A DNA stretch of 64,000 bases from Halotalea alkalilenta (GCF_001648175.1 NZ_CP015243.1:2976001-3040000); one strand, 5' to 3'; positions 36,581-46,480 are shown, counted from the first letter of the stretch. The notes: generated from the letters alone by a model not told the origin. Numbers and translations: made by a program.

Positions 36581-36750
36581 GAACCACGGCCTTGGTGCGT
36601 AGCAACGCCGCTCGGGACGAACGGGTAGGTGTAAACCGTTCGTGCCCCTCGATGCGCTTCGCTTACTCGGGATGCTCGGATAGCCGGCGAGGACCCTTCG
36701 ACTCGCGGTACTCGCTCAGGGCGCTCGGAGACATCCCGTCTCGAATCACC
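36581..36750 (-). repeat. Mosaic repeat fragment between fliK and fliL, inverted orientation
   Basis: The minus strand carries the same words as the block at 28135 (GCCGGCTATCCGAGCATCCC, GTAAGCGAAGCGCATCGA, CGTCCCGAGCGGCGTT) in reverse. The gap from 36567 to 36889 holds this repeat and about 140 bases of leader before fliL. No gene is seen in it. Confidence 0.85.
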
Positions 36751-36889
36751 ACCGCAAAGCCACGAGTTGAACCCGCCATCGCCCTCTGTTCGGGCCATCG
36801 CTCCCGGCAGCAGGTTCTACCATGGTTGCGGTGTATGCCTGCTACTTCGATCCTCTTCCGGCCTGTCCGGACCGCCTGAGAAACGTTTC

Positions 36890-37360
36890 ATGTCCGATCC
36901 CACAGCCGCCAAGCCGGCACCCAACTCCAGCAAAAAATGGCTGGTCATCGGCTTGGTGCTGATGCTTGCACTGCTCGGAGCCGGTGCAGCCGGTTGGTTC
37001 TTCCTCTCATCCCAGGCACCCAACGAAGCGCCCAGCGCGGCCCCCGCTCAGCCGCCGACCTTCTATGCGCTTCAGCCGTTCACGGTCAATTTCAACGACG
37101 ACAGCGGCAGGATGCTCCATCTCGGTCTCAGCCTCGAGCTCGAAGACCCGTCCAGCGCCCAGCATCTGGCCAACTACATGCCAGAGATCCGCAACCGCAT
37201 CCTGCTGCTGCTTGCCGAGCAGCCCGCGGATCGGCTCGAAACCGCTAACGACAAGCGTCGGCTCGCCGAGGAACTGCGCGCGCTGTTCTCCCAGCCCTTC
37301 GATGGTGTCAACGGGTTTCCAGTACGCCAGGTACTGTTCACCGATTTCATCGTGCAGTGA
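36890..37360 (+). CDS. fliL: Flagellar basal body-associated protein FliL
   Basis: A 156-residue single-pass inner-membrane protein near the stator. A short cytoplasmic start, one membrane helix (WLVIGLVLMLALLGAGAAGWFFL) and the conserved periplasmic domain YALQPFTVNFNDDSGRMLHLGLSLEL, then EIRNRILLLLAEQPADRL are seen, ending VLFTDFIVQ. It starts the fliLMNOPQR operon, three bases before fliM. Confidence 0.95.
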   Translation: MSDPTAAKPAPNSSKKWLVIGLVLMLALLGAGAAGWFFLSSQAPNEAPSAAPAQPPTFYALQPFTVNFNDDSGRMLHLGLSLELEDPSSAQHLANYMPEIRNRILLLLAEQPADRLETANDKRRLAEELRALFSQPFDGVNGFPVRQVLFTDFIVQ

Positions 37361-37363
37361 TCC

Positions 37364-38431
37364 ATGGCCAACGACCAGCTTTCCCAGGAAGAGATCGATG
37401 CGCTGCTCAACGCCGGTGACGACGACGGCGACGAACGTCCGAAAGAGCAGTTCCACAACGGCAAGCGAATCCTGCCCTTCGACCCCGCATCGGCGAAGCG
37501 CAGTATCAGAATCAGCCGGCTGCCAGGGCTCGAGCTGATCAACGAGCGTTTCGCTCGCCGCTTTCGCAACTCTCTGTTCGATCTGATCAGGCGCGGATCC
37601 GACATCACCGTGATGTCCCAGCGGCTCGAGAAGCACGTCGACTTCGCCCGCAACCTGCCGGTGCCGGCGAACCTCAACGTGATCAGCCTGTCTCCTCTGC
37701 ACGGCCAGGCGCTGGTGGTCTTTCCACCCGAGTTCGTGCTGCTGGTGGTCGATAGCCTGTTCGGCGGCGACGGTCGCTTTGCGCTGAAGACCGAGGGCCG
37801 CGATTTCACCCGCACCGAACAAAGGATCATCAGCCGGCTACTGGGCATCGCGCTGCAGTGCTATGGCGAAGCGTGGGAAGAGATCTACGTGGTCGCGCCG
37901 CTCCACCAGCGCTCAGAGACCCAGGCCAAGTTCGCCAGCATCGTCAATATGCCGAGCGAGCTGGTGGTACATACCACCTTCCGCCTCGAAGTCGGCGCTT
38001 TCGGCAGCGATTTCCACATCTGCATGCCCTATTCGATGATCGAACCGATCCGGGAACTGCTCAGCGGACCGATGCAGCGCGGAGCACCCGAGCAGGAGCG
38101 TGTACGTATCGAGCGCCTCAGCCGCGAGGTCGAGAACTCGAGCGTGGATCTGGTCGCCGAGTTCACCAAGCTCGAACTCTCACTCAGCGAAGTCGCAAGC
38201 CTCGAATGCGGCCAGATACTACCTATCGACCTGCCCCAGACCTTGACCGCCAACATCGATGGCGTGGCCGTGATGGAGTGCGAATTCGGTCGCTTGAACG
38301 ACCGCAAGGCGCTGCGCGTCACCCGCTTGATCGACCATCCGGCACCGACGCTGGATCGCCTCGCGCGCAGCCAGGCCGCGCGCGACGGCGATGCGAAACA
38401 GGACCGGACGACGACTGATAAGGAAGCTTGA
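37364..38431 (+). CDS. fliM: Flagellar motor switch protein FliM
   Basis: A 355-residue switch protein. The N-terminal CheY-P binding peptide is MANDQLSQEEIDALLN, the middle CheC-like domain begins around LINERFARRFRNSLFDLIR, and the C-terminal SpoA domain contains the segment SLECGQILPIDLPQTLTANIDG. It receives the signal from CheY at 59576. Followed directly by fliN. Confidence 0.97.
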   Translation: MANDQLSQEEIDALLNAGDDDGDERPKEQFHNGKRILPFDPASAKRSIRISRLPGLELINERFARRFRNSLFDLIRRGSDITVMSQRLEKHVDFARNLPVPANLNVISLSPLHGQALVVFPPEFVLLVVDSLFGGDGRFALKTEGRDFTRTEQRIISRLLGIALQCYGEAWEEIYVVAPLHQRSETQAKFASIVNMPSELVVHTTFRLEVGAFGSDFHICMPYSMIEPIRELLSGPMQRGAPEQERVRIERLSREVENSSVDLVAEFTKLELSLSEVASLECGQILPIDLPQTLTANIDGVAVMECEFGRLNDRKALRVTRLIDHPAPTLDRLARSQAARDGDAKQDRTTTDKEA

Positions 38432-38433
38432 CC

Positions 38434-38856
38434 ATGAGTGATGAGAAGAAGACCTCAGAGCAGGAAGAACTCGATGATATCTGGGGCGAGGCGATGGCCG
38501 AGCAGCAGGCTGAGCCGACGGATGACGCCTCCCCGCCGAGTGAGGAGGTTTTCAAACCGCTGCAGGAGAGTACCGCCGAAGGCGATCCACGCGATCTGAG
38601 CATGGTGATGGACATCCCAGTGACCCTGTCGGTCGAGCTTGGCCGCACGCGACTGACGATCCGGGAGCTGCTCGATCTCGCCAAGGGCTCGGTGGTCGAG
38701 CTCGAAGGCCTCGCCGGCGAGCCGATGGATATCATGATCAACGGTTATCTGGTCGCACAAGGCGAAGTGGTGGTGATCGAGGAGCGCTACGGTATCCGTA
38801 TCACCGACATCGTCACTCCCTCTGAACGGCTGCAGCGGTTGAAACGCCGCGGATGA
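38434..38856 (+). CDS. fliN: Flagellar motor switch protein FliN
   Basis: A 140-residue C-ring protein with an acidic, variable N-terminus and the SpoA domain VMDIPVTLSVELGRTRLTIRELL, LAKGSVVELEGLAGEPMDI, YLVAQGEVVVIEERYGIRITD. The ATG at 38434 has an AAGGA site; the fliM stop is just upstream. Overlaps fliO by four bases. Confidence 0.97.
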   Translation: MSDEKKTSEQEELDDIWGEAMAEQQAEPTDDASPPSEEVFKPLQESTAEGDPRDLSMVMDIPVTLSVELGRTRLTIRELLDLAKGSVVELEGLAGEPMDIMINGYLVAQGEVVVIEERYGIRITDIVTPSERLQRLKRRG

Positions 38857-39287
38857 GCGAGACCATTTCCATCGCGGCGAACGACAATGGCGCCGCCCAT
38901 GTCGAACAGCCCGCCGCCGACTATGGGCAGATCGGTGCCGGTGTCGCCGACCCGCTGGTAGGCGCGGGCAAGACCGCTCTCGCACTCGTGGTGGTGATCG
39001 CGCTGATCCTCATCGTATGCGCGGCGCTGAAGCGCTTCTCGCCGCAGCGGCCCCGCGGCGGCGGCGCGCTCAAGGTGGTCGCCAGCCAGCCGGTCGGCCA
39101 GCGCGAGCGGGTGGTGCTGGTCGAGGTCGATGACACCTGGCTGGTACTGGGGGTCGGTGCCGGCCGGGTGGAAAAGCTCCACAGCCTTCCGGCCAGGCGC
39201 GACCCGCAAGACGCTCCCTCCACACCGGGCAGCTTCGCTCGAGTGCTTGCCCATGCTCGTGGCCACAAGGGTGGGCAGGATGGTTGA
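38853..39287 (+). CDS. fliO: Flagellar export protein FliO
   Basis: A 144-residue membrane protein with one strong helix ([19 protein letters not shown]) and a cytoplasmic domain ([33 protein letters not shown]) typical of FliO, which helps assemble the FliP ring. Overlaps fliN at the start and fliP at the end. Confidence 0.93.
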   Translation: MSETISIAANDNGAAHVEQPAADYGQIGAGVADPLVGAGKTALALVVVIALILIVCAALKRFSPQRPRGGGALKVVASQPVGQRERVVLVEVDDTWLVLGVGAGRVEKLHSLPARRDPQDAPSTPGSFARVLAHARGHKGGQDG

Positions 39288-40032
39288 TCGTCATCGCGCG
39301 ATCGGGGTGTTCGCCACTGCGCTATTCGTCGTGCTGCCGGATATCGCCGCCGCCCAGGCCCTGCCAGGGATAGTCAGCCAGCCCACCGCCGATGGCGGAC
39401 AAAGCTGGTCGCTGCCGATCCAGACGCTGGTACTGCTCACTTCGCTGACCTTTCTGCCAGCGGCGCTGCTGATGATGACCGCCTTCACCCGGATCGTGAT
39501 CGTGCTGGGCCTGCTGCGTACCGCACTCGGCACACCGACCACGCCTCCCAACCAGGTGCTGATCGGACTGGCGTTGTTTCTGACCTTCTTCGTCATGTCA
39601 CCGGTCTTCGAGCAGATCTACGATCGCGCCTACCTGCCGCTGGCCAGCGAAGAGATCACCTTCCAGCAGGCGATCGAGGAAGGCGTGGAGCCGCTCAAGA
39701 CCTTCATGCTCCACCAGACCCGCGAAACCGATCTGGCAATGTTCGCGCGGATCAGCAACGCGCCGGAACTGGAAAGTCCAGAAAGCGTGCCGCTGCGACT
39801 GCTGATGCCCGCCTTTCTCACCAGCGAGCTGAAAAGCGCATTCCAGATCGGCTTCATGATCTTCATTCCATTTTTGATCATCGACCTGGTGGTGGCGAGC
39901 GTGCTGATGGCGCTGGGGATGATGATGGTGCCGCCAGTGACCATCTCGCTTCCTTTCAAGCTGATGCTGTTCGTGCTGGTCGACGGCTGGGGCCTGCTGA
40001 TCGGCTCGCTGGCCCAGAGCTTCTACATATGA
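39280..40032 (+). CDS. fliP: Flagellar export gate protein FliP
   Basis: A 250-residue export gate protein with a signal peptide ([20 protein letters not shown]) and the signature [25 protein letters not shown], then [36 protein letters not shown]. The ATG at 39280 overlaps fliO by eight bases and gives the normal length. The frame is open further upstream inside fliO, which I treat as chance. Confidence 0.96.
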   Translation: MVDRHRAIGVFATALFVVLPDIAAAQALPGIVSQPTADGGQSWSLPIQTLVLLTSLTFLPAALLMMTAFTRIVIVLGLLRTALGTPTTPPNQVLIGLALFLTFFVMSPVFEQIYDRAYLPLASEEITFQQAIEEGVEPLKTFMLHQTRETDLAMFARISNAPELESPESVPLRLLMPAFLTSELKSAFQIGFMIFIPFLIIDLVVASVLMALGMMMVPPVTISLPFKLMLFVLVDGWGLLIGSLAQSFYI

Positions 40033-40078
40033 GCGCACCAGTGAGCAACCCCCGCGGGCGCCTGGAGGAGAATCGCCA

Positions 40079-40348
40079 ATGACCCCGGAAATGGTGATGA
40101 GCCTGGGATTCCAGAGCATGAAAATGACCCTGCTGGTAGCCGCGCCGATGCTGCTCGCGGCGCTCTCCGTCGGCCTCCTGGTCAGCCTGTTTCAGGCCGC
40201 GACGCAGATCAATGAGATGACCCTGTCGTTCATTCCCAAGATCCTGGCGGTGATCGGGACGATGATCCTCGCCGGTCCCTGGATACTCGGCCTGCTGGCG
40301 GACTATACCCGCGAGCTGTTCCAGCGTATCCCGCTGCTGGTCAGCTGA
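40079..40348 (+). CDS. fliQ: Flagellar export gate protein FliQ
   Basis: An 89-residue protein with two membrane helices and the family core MTLLVAAPMLLAALSVGLLVSLFQAATQINEMTLSFIPK. It packs around FliP in the export gate. A GGAGGAG site precedes the ATG. Confidence 0.96.
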   Translation: MTPEMVMSLGFQSMKMTLLVAAPMLLAALSVGLLVSLFQAATQINEMTLSFIPKILAVIGTMILAGPWILGLLADYTRELFQRIPLLVS

Positions 40349-40355
40349 GCGGCCC

Positions 40356-41144
40356 GTGGTAGAGGTCACCTCCGCGCAGCTCTATGGCTGGCTGGCGCTC
40401 TACTTCTGGCCATTCGTGCGCATCCTCGGGCTGCTTTCCGTAGCACCGGTGTTCGGTGAAAACCAGGTACCGGCGCGCACCAAGGTGGTGCTGGCAGGAC
40501 TGATCGCACTGCTGCTCGCCCCGATGCTCCCGCCGCCGCCGGCAATACCGCCGGTATCCTGGCCAGGGCTGTGGCTGATCGCCCGCGAGCTGGTCATCGG
40601 CATCGCAATGGGGCTTACCATGCGCCTCGCCCTGGCCGCGGTCCAGGCCGCGGGTGAGTACATTGGCCTGCAGATGGGACTTTCCTACGCCTCGTTCTTC
40701 TCCCCAGACGCCGGCGGCACCACCACCGTGCTGTCGCGGCTGCTGCATCTGTTCGCCATGCTGCTGCTGCTCGCCTTCGACATCCACCTGATGATGATCC
40801 AGGTCCTGGTCGACAGCTTCCAACTGGTACCCATCGGCCCAGGAGGATTGGCCGCCGAGGGCAGCTGGCGACTAGCGAGCTTCGGCACCACCATCTTCGC
40901 TACCGGGCTATTGCTCTCGCTGCCCCTGGTGGCAGCGCTTTTGATCATCAACCTGGCAATGGGCATCCTCAACCGCGCATCGCCCCAGTTCTCGGTCTTT
41001 TCGGTGGGTTTTCCGATCACGCTACTGGCGGGATTGCTGCTACTGATGGTGATGCTCCCCGAGCTCGGCGGATACTTCTCTCGCCTGTTCAGCGACGCAC
41101 TGCGCACCATGCAGAGCATCGCCGCGGGATTCGCCGGCGGTTGA
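40356..41144 (+). CDS. fliR: Flagellar export gate protein FliR
   Basis: A 262-residue protein with about six membrane helices. It starts at GTG 40356 (MVEVTSAQLYGWLALYFWPFVRI) seven bases after fliQ. Segments LVIGIAMGLTMRLALAAVQAAGEYIGLQMGLSYA and LIINLAMGILNRASPQFSVFSVGFP are diagnostic. Last gene of fliLMNOPQR. Confidence 0.96.
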   Translation: MVEVTSAQLYGWLALYFWPFVRILGLLSVAPVFGENQVPARTKVVLAGLIALLLAPMLPPPPAIPPVSWPGLWLIARELVIGIAMGLTMRLALAAVQAAGEYIGLQMGLSYASFFSPDAGGTTTVLSRLLHLFAMLLLLAFDIHLMMIQVLVDSFQLVPIGPGGLAAEGSWRLASFGTTIFATGLLLSLPLVAALLIINLAMGILNRASPQFSVFSVGFPITLLAGLLLLMVMLPELGGYFSRLFSDALRTMQSIAAGFAGG

Positions 41145-41175
41145 GACTTGCCCAGAGGAACCCGGCGTCAGAGAC

Positions 41176-41409
41176 GAAACCGTGGTTCGACTCGAGATAT
41201 TTCCGAGCGCCCTGAGCGAGTACCGCGAGTCGAAGGGTCCTCGCCGGCTATCCGAGTATCCCGAGTAAGCGAAGCGCATCGAGGGGCACGAACGTACAGA
41301 TAAGCCCGTTCGTCCCGAGCGGCGTTCCTACACGCCAACACATCGGTTCGACGCAACGAATGGGAACGCCAGTCGAGGGACCCGAAGCTAGCGCCGGGCC
41401 CGTGGCTCC
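41176..41409 (+). repeat. Mosaic repeat fragment between fliR and flgL
   Basis: Carries the words GTGGTTCGACTCG, CGAGTCGAAGGG, GCCGGCTATCCGAG, CGTCCCGAGCGGCGTTCCTA and GGGAACGCCAGTCGAGGGA of the other blocks. It fills the gap between two convergent operons and could act as a stop for both. Confidence 0.88.
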
Positions 41410-41411
41410 AC

Positions 41412-42296
41412 TCAGCCGTTGAGCAGATCGAACATCGACAGCTGCTGACTCTGGGCGATGCTCCTCATCGCGACCTCGAGCGCGAGACTGGTCATGGCCG
41501 CCTCGGAGAGCGCCTGGGCGTAGTCGACGTCGCGTAGCCCGCTGATCTCGTCCTGCCGGGAAACGTCGCGGTCGCTGCTGAGTTCGTCGAGCCGTTCGAG
41601 CTGGTTGAGGCGGCTGCCGCCCAGTGCGCGGATACCTAGCACGTTGTCGAGTCCCGCATCCAAATCAGCCAGGGCGGTATCCGAGATGACATCGACATCG
41701 CCGGCCAGGAGACCATCGGCGACCTCGCGCAGCCACTCGACCAGGTCGGGTCCGTCCTCGCCCGCCGGGGACATCAGCTGATCGCGATTGACCGGACCAT
41801 CGATGGTCAGGCCATCGTCGATGCGATAGCTGCGCGGCTCGGCGTTGGCGCCGTCGCCCAATGGGTCCGCCGTGCCCTGCTGGCCGGAAAAGAGATAATT
41901 ACCATCTGCGTCGCGGGTACGCAGCGTGTCCTCGATCCGATCCACCAGCACGGAGAGCTGCTCGCCAAGCCCTGCCACCGTCGCGCTGTCGAGCGTGCCG
42001 CTACCGGCCTGGACCAGCAGCGAGCGGGCGGAATGGAGCGTATCGGTGAGATCGGCGAGCGCGCTCTCCTGCAGCATCAGGGCACTGGTAGCAGCCGTGC
42101 GGCTAGAGGCGTACTGCTCGCTGCGCACCTGCGCCTGGGTCAGTTCGATCACTCGCGCGGCGCCCTGCGGATCGTCGGACGGACGGTTGATCCGTTGGTT
42201 GGTGGCAAGACGCTCCAGCGCGGCGTTATCGCGGGACTGCTGGCTTTGGAGCAGCTCGATGTTGCGCTGGAACATCCCGGCGGTGCTGACTCGCAT
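41412..42296 (-). CDS. flgL: Flagellar hook-filament junction protein FlgL
   Basis: A 294-residue flagellin-like junction protein. N-terminus MRVSTAGMFQRNIELLQSQQ, ALERLATNQRINRPSDDPQGAARVIEL; C-terminus DVDYAQALSEAAMTSLALEVAMRSIAQSQQLSMFDLL. It follows flgK by ten bases in one sigma28-driven unit. Confidence 0.96.
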   Translation of the reverse strand: MRVSTAGMFQRNIELLQSQQSRDNAALERLATNQRINRPSDDPQGAARVIELTQAQVRSEQYASSRTAATSALMLQESALADLTDTLHSARSLLVQAGSGTLDSATVAGLGEQLSVLVDRIEDTLRTRDADGNYLFSGQQGTADPLGDGANAEPRSYRIDDGLTIDGPVNRDQLMSPAGEDGPDLVEWLREVADGLLAGDVDVISDTALADLDAGLDNVLGIRALGGSRLNQLERLDELSSDRDVSRQDEISGLRDVDYAQALSEAAMTSLALEVAMRSIAQSQQLSMFDLLNG

Positions 42297-42306
42297 GTCA
42301 TATCTC

Positions 42307-43545
42307 CTAACGAATCGCGAGAATCGTATCGAGCAGGTTGGTGGCGGTCTGAATCACCTGCGCATTGGCCTGGTAGAAGCGCTGGTACTGGGCCAGCCGC
42401 ACCGCCTCCTCGTTGAGGTCCACGCCGCTGATCGACTGCATCGCACCGCTCAGCTCACTGGTCAGGCTCTGCTGGGTCGAGAGGCGTGCCTCCACGTTGG
42501 CCGCCGAGGTGCCGACCCTGGAGACCATGGCGGCATACTGATCACCGAAACGCTCGCTATCCTGCAGATCGGCGATCGCGCGCATCCGGCTGCCATCGAG
42601 CACACCGCCCTCTCCGGTGATCAGATCGTCGGCATCGGTGACCTCGAGCGTCAGCCGCCCGACGTCACCTTCCTGCTGCGGGGCCTGATAGCCAAAAAGC
42701 GGCGCCGAATAGGCTTCCTCGACGCTGTCGGCGAAGTCCCTCATCAGCCCATCCAATCCGCTGCGCGCTTCAGCCAAAGCGCCCTGGTTGAACTCGTTCA
42801 ACCCGCCCAGGGTACCTCCCTGGACCCGCTGCCATGCATCTTCAGGAACCGCGACCGTACGCTCGCCGAGCACCAGCGCGGTGCCATCGGCGAGCGAGAG
42901 ATTGTAGAGGCCGTCCTGCTCGAACACCCGCACCTCTGCAAGCTCGCTGAGGTCGCTGACCAGCTGATCACGCTGGTCGAGCAGTTCGTTGGGTTCGCTG
43001 CCGGTCTGGGCACGAACGCGGACGATCTGCTTGTTGAGTTCGGCAAGCCGCGCCGCACCATCCTCAATCTGCCCCTGGGTGGACGCGAGCTGCTTATCGA
43101 CAGTGGTGGAAATCTCGTCGAGCTGGCTGGCATAGGCGTTGAAACGACTGACCAGCGCCTCGGCGTCGCCGATCAGCGCCTGGCGCGAGGAGCTCGAACT
43201 CGGCGCGTCGGCGAGCGAGGCGCTCGCGGAGAAGAAGTCGTTGAGGCTCTGATCGAGCCCGCCGCTGCCATAGAGCGACTCAAGCGTAGCGAGCGAGCTG
43301 CTCTGAGCCTGCAGCGAGGCCTGGCGCGACAGCGCCGCGTTCAACTGCTCGCCGATCGCCCGCGAATAGTCACGCCCGATACCGCTGATCGATACTCCCG
43401 AACCGCCCCCGAAACCGCTGGAGAGCAGGGCGTTCTGGCGGCTGTAGCCAGGGGCATCGACATTGGCGATGTTGTTGCTCGACGCGTTCAGCTGGGCCTG
43501 CGCTGCACGCAGCCCGCTGCTGCCAATGGAGTAGAGGTTGCTCAT
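42307..43545 (-). CDS. flgK: Flagellar hook-associated protein FlgK (short form)
   Basis: A 412-residue first junction protein between hook and filament. The N-terminus SNLYSIGSSGLRAAQAQLNASSNNIANVDAPGYSRQ and the end SGVDLNEEAVRLAQYQRFYQANAQVIQTATNLLDTIL are complete, but the middle is about 130 residues shorter than in E. coli (547). The outer D2/D3 parts are therefore reduced, as in the flagellin. A sigma28 promoter lies at 43604-43630. Confidence 0.95.
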   Translation of the reverse strand: MSNLYSIGSSGLRAAQAQLNASSNNIANVDAPGYSRQNALLSSGFGGGSGVSISGIGRDYSRAIGEQLNAALSRQASLQAQSSSLATLESLYGSGGLDQSLNDFFSASASLADAPSSSSSRQALIGDAEALVSRFNAYASQLDEISTTVDKQLASTQGQIEDGAARLAELNKQIVRVRAQTGSEPNELLDQRDQLVSDLSELAEVRVFEQDGLYNLSLADGTALVLGERTVAVPEDAWQRVQGGTLGGLNEFNQGALAEARSGLDGLMRDFADSVEEAYSAPLFGYQAPQQEGDVGRLTLEVTDADDLITGEGGVLDGSRMRAIADLQDSERFGDQYAAMVSRVGTSAANVEARLSTQQSLTSELSGAMQSISGVDLNEEAVRLAQYQRFYQANAQVIQTATNLLDTILAIR

Positions 43546-43603
43546 CGTATCCGGGTCTTCGTCGGTCGCGGCGGTGCACCGCGGGAATGATTGCCTGTTC
43601 AAG

Positions 43604-43630
43604 CTATCGGCCACGCGAGGAGAAGCTTGA
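43604..43630 (-). promoter_or_regulatory. Sigma28 (FliA) promoter of flgKL
   Basis: On the minus strand: TCAAGCTT, 11 bases, GCCGATAG. Spacing is exact and the -10 box GCCGATA is a seven-base match. It lies about 60 bases upstream of flgK and so lets late flagellar genes be made with sigma28. Confidence 0.88.
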
Positions 43631-43668
43631 GCATCCAATCCCGCATTGGCCTTGGAGATCGGACCAGG

Positions 43669-44673
43669 TCAGAACAGCGCCGTAGGGTTGCGCGCGAGAT
43701 CGCCCAGTGCATCGAGCGGTGTCGCTCGGCCGGTCGCGCTGCCGCTCGCCCAGCCGTGCTCGAGCGAAGCCGGCAGCTGACGGAGGATACTGATCAGCTT
43801 GTCGGCGTAGTCCGGATCGGTGGCATAGCCGCCGGCCTGCAACTGGCGGGCGCCCTCTTCGCTGCTGGCTCCTTTGATCCCGGCATAGCGCGGGCTCTCG
43901 GTTAGAAGCCGCGCGTAATCCTCGAGCGACTGCTCGATCGAGGCGTAGCTGCGAAAACGCTCTTCGCGCTTCACCATGGCGCCGCCTTCGAATTCGTGGG
44001 TAGTCGCCAGCGTACTGTCGCCCTGCCAGCCACCCGTGGCTTTGATCCCAAACAGGTTATGGCTGCTCTCGCCGTTTCCGTTGTCGGCCACCGACCGCCC
44101 CCAGCCGGTTTCGAGTGCGGCCTGGGCAAGAATCAGCCGCGCCGGAATACCGCTACTCTCGGCCACGCGCAGCGCCGGACCCGCAAGGCGGTCGAGAAAC
44201 GCCTGGACGTGGGGCGCCACCTCGCCGAGCAATCGATCGAGCCGGTCCTGGATGCCGGCGTCGGTCGCTTGCATCTGCGCGCCCTGCCTGGTGCTGGCGA
44301 GCTCGGGAGGAATCCGCCAAGGCACACCGCTCTCGCCCAGCGCGGCCTGGTCGTCGCGGGTAGCGACTGCTTCGCCGCGACGGGCGGAGAGCTGCTCGAC
44401 CAGCAGATCGGCAAGCCCAATGCCCTTTCCCGCCAGCGCCTGGGCGAACTGCTGATCGCGCATGGAACCAAGCGTATCCAATGCGGGACTCTGGACCAGA
44501 TCGCCCTTGGGAATCGCCTCGCGCATGCTCTTCAGCATCATGTTGAGAAACAGCGCCTCGAACTGCTGCGCCACCGGACGCAGGCCGGCGCCCTGCTCCG
44601 CGCTCTCGGCGCGGCGAATCCTGCTCAAGCCGTTGACGTCGAGGGCGAAGCCCGTGGTCGAATCCAGGCTCAT
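43669..44673 (-). CDS. flgJ: Flagellar rod-assembly muramidase FlgJ
   Basis: A 334-residue two-domain protein. Residues 30-95 form the rod-binding domain (QQFEALFLNMMLKSMREAIPKGDL), and about 165-315 a glucosaminidase/muramidase domain (ILAQAALETGWGRS with the likely catalytic Glu, NLFGIKATGGWQG, FRSYASIEQSLEDYARLL). It opens the peptidoglycan for the rod. Its start overlaps the flgI stop. Confidence 0.96.
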   Translation of the reverse strand: MSLDSTTGFALDVNGLSRIRRAESAEQGAGLRPVAQQFEALFLNMMLKSMREAIPKGDLVQSPALDTLGSMRDQQFAQALAGKGIGLADLLVEQLSARRGEAVATRDDQAALGESGVPWRIPPELASTRQGAQMQATDAGIQDRLDRLLGEVAPHVQAFLDRLAGPALRVAESSGIPARLILAQAALETGWGRSVADNGNGESSHNLFGIKATGGWQGDSTLATTHEFEGGAMVKREERFRSYASIEQSLEDYARLLTESPRYAGIKGASSEEGARQLQAGGYATDPDYADKLISILRQLPASLEHGWASGSATGRATPLDALGDLARNPTALF

Positions 44674-45806
44674 CAGATCACCTCCAGCTCGGCTTGCAGC
44701 GACCCCGAGGCCTTGAGCGCCTCGAGAATCGAGATCAGGTCACCAGGTGTGGCACCGAGCAGGTTCAGCGCGTTGACCACATCGAGCAGGTCGGGGCTCG
44801 CATTGAGCATCTGCAGCGCACCGCCCTGCTGCTGCATGGTGATGTTGGCATTCGGCACCACCGCGGTCTGGCCGCCGCCGAACGGATTGGGCTGGCTGAC
44901 GATGGGCTGCGCATCGATCACGATCGAGAGGCTGCCGTGCGCCACCGCGGCGCGGCGCAGCCTGACGTCGGAGTTCATCACCACCGAGCCGGTGCGAGCG
45001 TTGATCGTCACTTTGGGCGACGGTGCCGCGGATTCCATCCGGATGTTCTGCACCTGCGAGATGAAGGCGACCCGCGCGGAAGGGTCGGTCGGGGCCTGCA
45101 GCATCAGCGTGCGCCCATCGATCGCCGAGGCCACGTTGCGACCGAAATAGCCGTTGATCGCATTCATCGCGGTGGTGGCGGTAGTGAAGTCGGCACGTTT
45201 GAGGTCGAGCCCGAGCAGCCCGTCGCTGCCGAGATCCAGCGGCACCCCTCGTTCGATCGTGGCACCGTTCGGGATACGTCCGGCCGAGAGCTGGTTGACG
45301 GTGATGCTCGAGCCCGCGGCCTGGGCGCCGGCGCCGCCGATCACCAGATTGCCCTGGGCCAGCGCATAGACCTGGCCGTCCGCGCCCTTGAGCGGGGTCA
45401 TCAGCAGCGTGCCGCCGCGCAGGCTGCGCGCGGTGCCCACCGATGAGACGGTGACGTCGATCTGCTGGCCGGGGCTCGCGAACGCCGGCAGCTGGGCGGT
45501 GACCATCGCCGCGGCGACGTTGCGCAACTGCATGTTGACCCCGGACGGCACGGTGATGCCGAGCTCGGACATCATGTTGTTGAGGGTCTGGGCGGTGAAC
45601 GGTGTCTGGGTGGTCTGGTCACCGGTGTTGTCGAGACCGACCACCAGCCCATAACCGATGATGGCGTTGTCGCGCACCCCTTGGATGGTGGCGATGTCGC
45701 CGATCCGCTCGGCCGCCGCGCTGCCGGGAAGCGCGCTCGCAAGTACTGCGGACAGCGCCAGCACGAAAGGGAAAAACGAGCGAACGAATCGTACGGGCTG
45801 TGGCAT
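44673..45806 (-). CDS. flgI: Flagellar P-ring protein FlgI
   Basis: A 377-residue periplasmic ring protein with a signal peptide (FFPFVLALSAVLASALPGSAAA) and conserved ERIGDIATIQGVRDNAIIGYGLVVGLDNTGDQT, then NVAAAMVTAQLPAFASPGQQIDV. The ATG at 45806 gives a normal signal peptide. Downstream of flgH, upstream of flgJ. Confidence 0.96.
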   Translation of the reverse strand: MPQPVRFVRSFFPFVLALSAVLASALPGSAAAERIGDIATIQGVRDNAIIGYGLVVGLDNTGDQTTQTPFTAQTLNNMMSELGITVPSGVNMQLRNVAAAMVTAQLPAFASPGQQIDVTVSSVGTARSLRGGTLLMTPLKGADGQVYALAQGNLVIGGAGAQAAGSSITVNQLSAGRIPNGATIERGVPLDLGSDGLLGLDLKRADFTTATTAMNAINGYFGRNVASAIDGRTLMLQAPTDPSARVAFISQVQNIRMESAAPSPKVTINARTGSVVMNSDVRLRRAAVAHGSLSIVIDAQPIVSQPNPFGGGQTAVVPNANITMQQQGGALQMLNASPDLLDVVNALNLLGATPGDLISILEALKASGSLQAELEVI

Positions 45807-45814
45807 GGGTCTGC

Positions 45815-46480
45815 TCAGAACGGTGAGATATTGAGGAAAAAGCGCTGCAGCCAACCCATGCGCTGCGCTTCGTCGATGTAGCCATCGCCGTAGTACTCCA
45901 GGCGCGCATCGGCGACCTGGCTCGACTGCACGGTGTTGGCTGAGGTGATGAAGCGCGGGTTGATCACCCCGGAGAAGCGGATGTACTCGGTGCCCTGGTT
46001 GATCCCTATCTGCTTTTCGCCACTGACCCTGAAGTTGCCGTTGGGCAGCAGTTCGAGCACCGTGGTGGTGATCGTGCCGGTGAACACGTTGTTAGCGCTC
46101 GCCCCGCCGCCGCCGGAGAAGGTGTTGGTCCCGGTGATGTCGGTATCCTGCCCGTTGAGCAGCCCGCCGGTGAGCCGCGGCACGGCGGTGAGCTCGAGCC
46201 CCACTGAGCCGGTGCGATTGGCATTGGCCGCCGAGTTCCTGGTCGCGCTGACGTTTTCGTTCAGCACGATGGTGAGAATGTCGCCGACCCCACGCGGGCG
46301 GCGGTCCTCGAACAGCGGCCGGGTGTAGTTGGCCTGGTAGATCGAGCCATTGGCGATCGGCATCGGCGCCGGCTGCGGTGGCGAGCTGGTCGGGCCTTGG
46401 ACCACGTTCTGTCGCGGCACGTAGGCACAGGCCCCGAGCGCGAGCGCCAGCAGCGCGATCGCCAGTCGCCGATGCATCAT
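45815..46480 (-). CDS. flgH: Flagellar L-ring lipoprotein FlgH
   Basis: A 221-residue outer-membrane ring lipoprotein. The lipobox is LALGAC with Cys18 as lipidation site. Diagnostic segments are [40 protein letters not shown] and [31 protein letters not shown]. Start codons at 46477, 46480 and GTG 46486 are possible; all keep the lipobox. Confidence 0.95.
   Translation of the reverse strand: MMHRRLAIALLALALGACAYVPRQNVVQGPTSSPPQPAPMPIANGSIYQANYTRPLFEDRRPRGVGDILTIVLNENVSATRNSAANANRTGSVGLELTAVPRLTGGLLNGQDTDITGTNTFSGGGGASANNVFTGTITTTVLELLPNGNFRVSGEKQIGINQGTEYIRFSGVINPRFITSANTVQSSQVADARLEYYGDGYIDEAQRMGWLQRFFLNISPF

Noticed and set aside
38853..39300. Longer fliP start at 39130 inside fliO
   Set aside because: It would add 50 residues before the signal peptide; the ATG at 39280 has a ribosome site and gives the family length.
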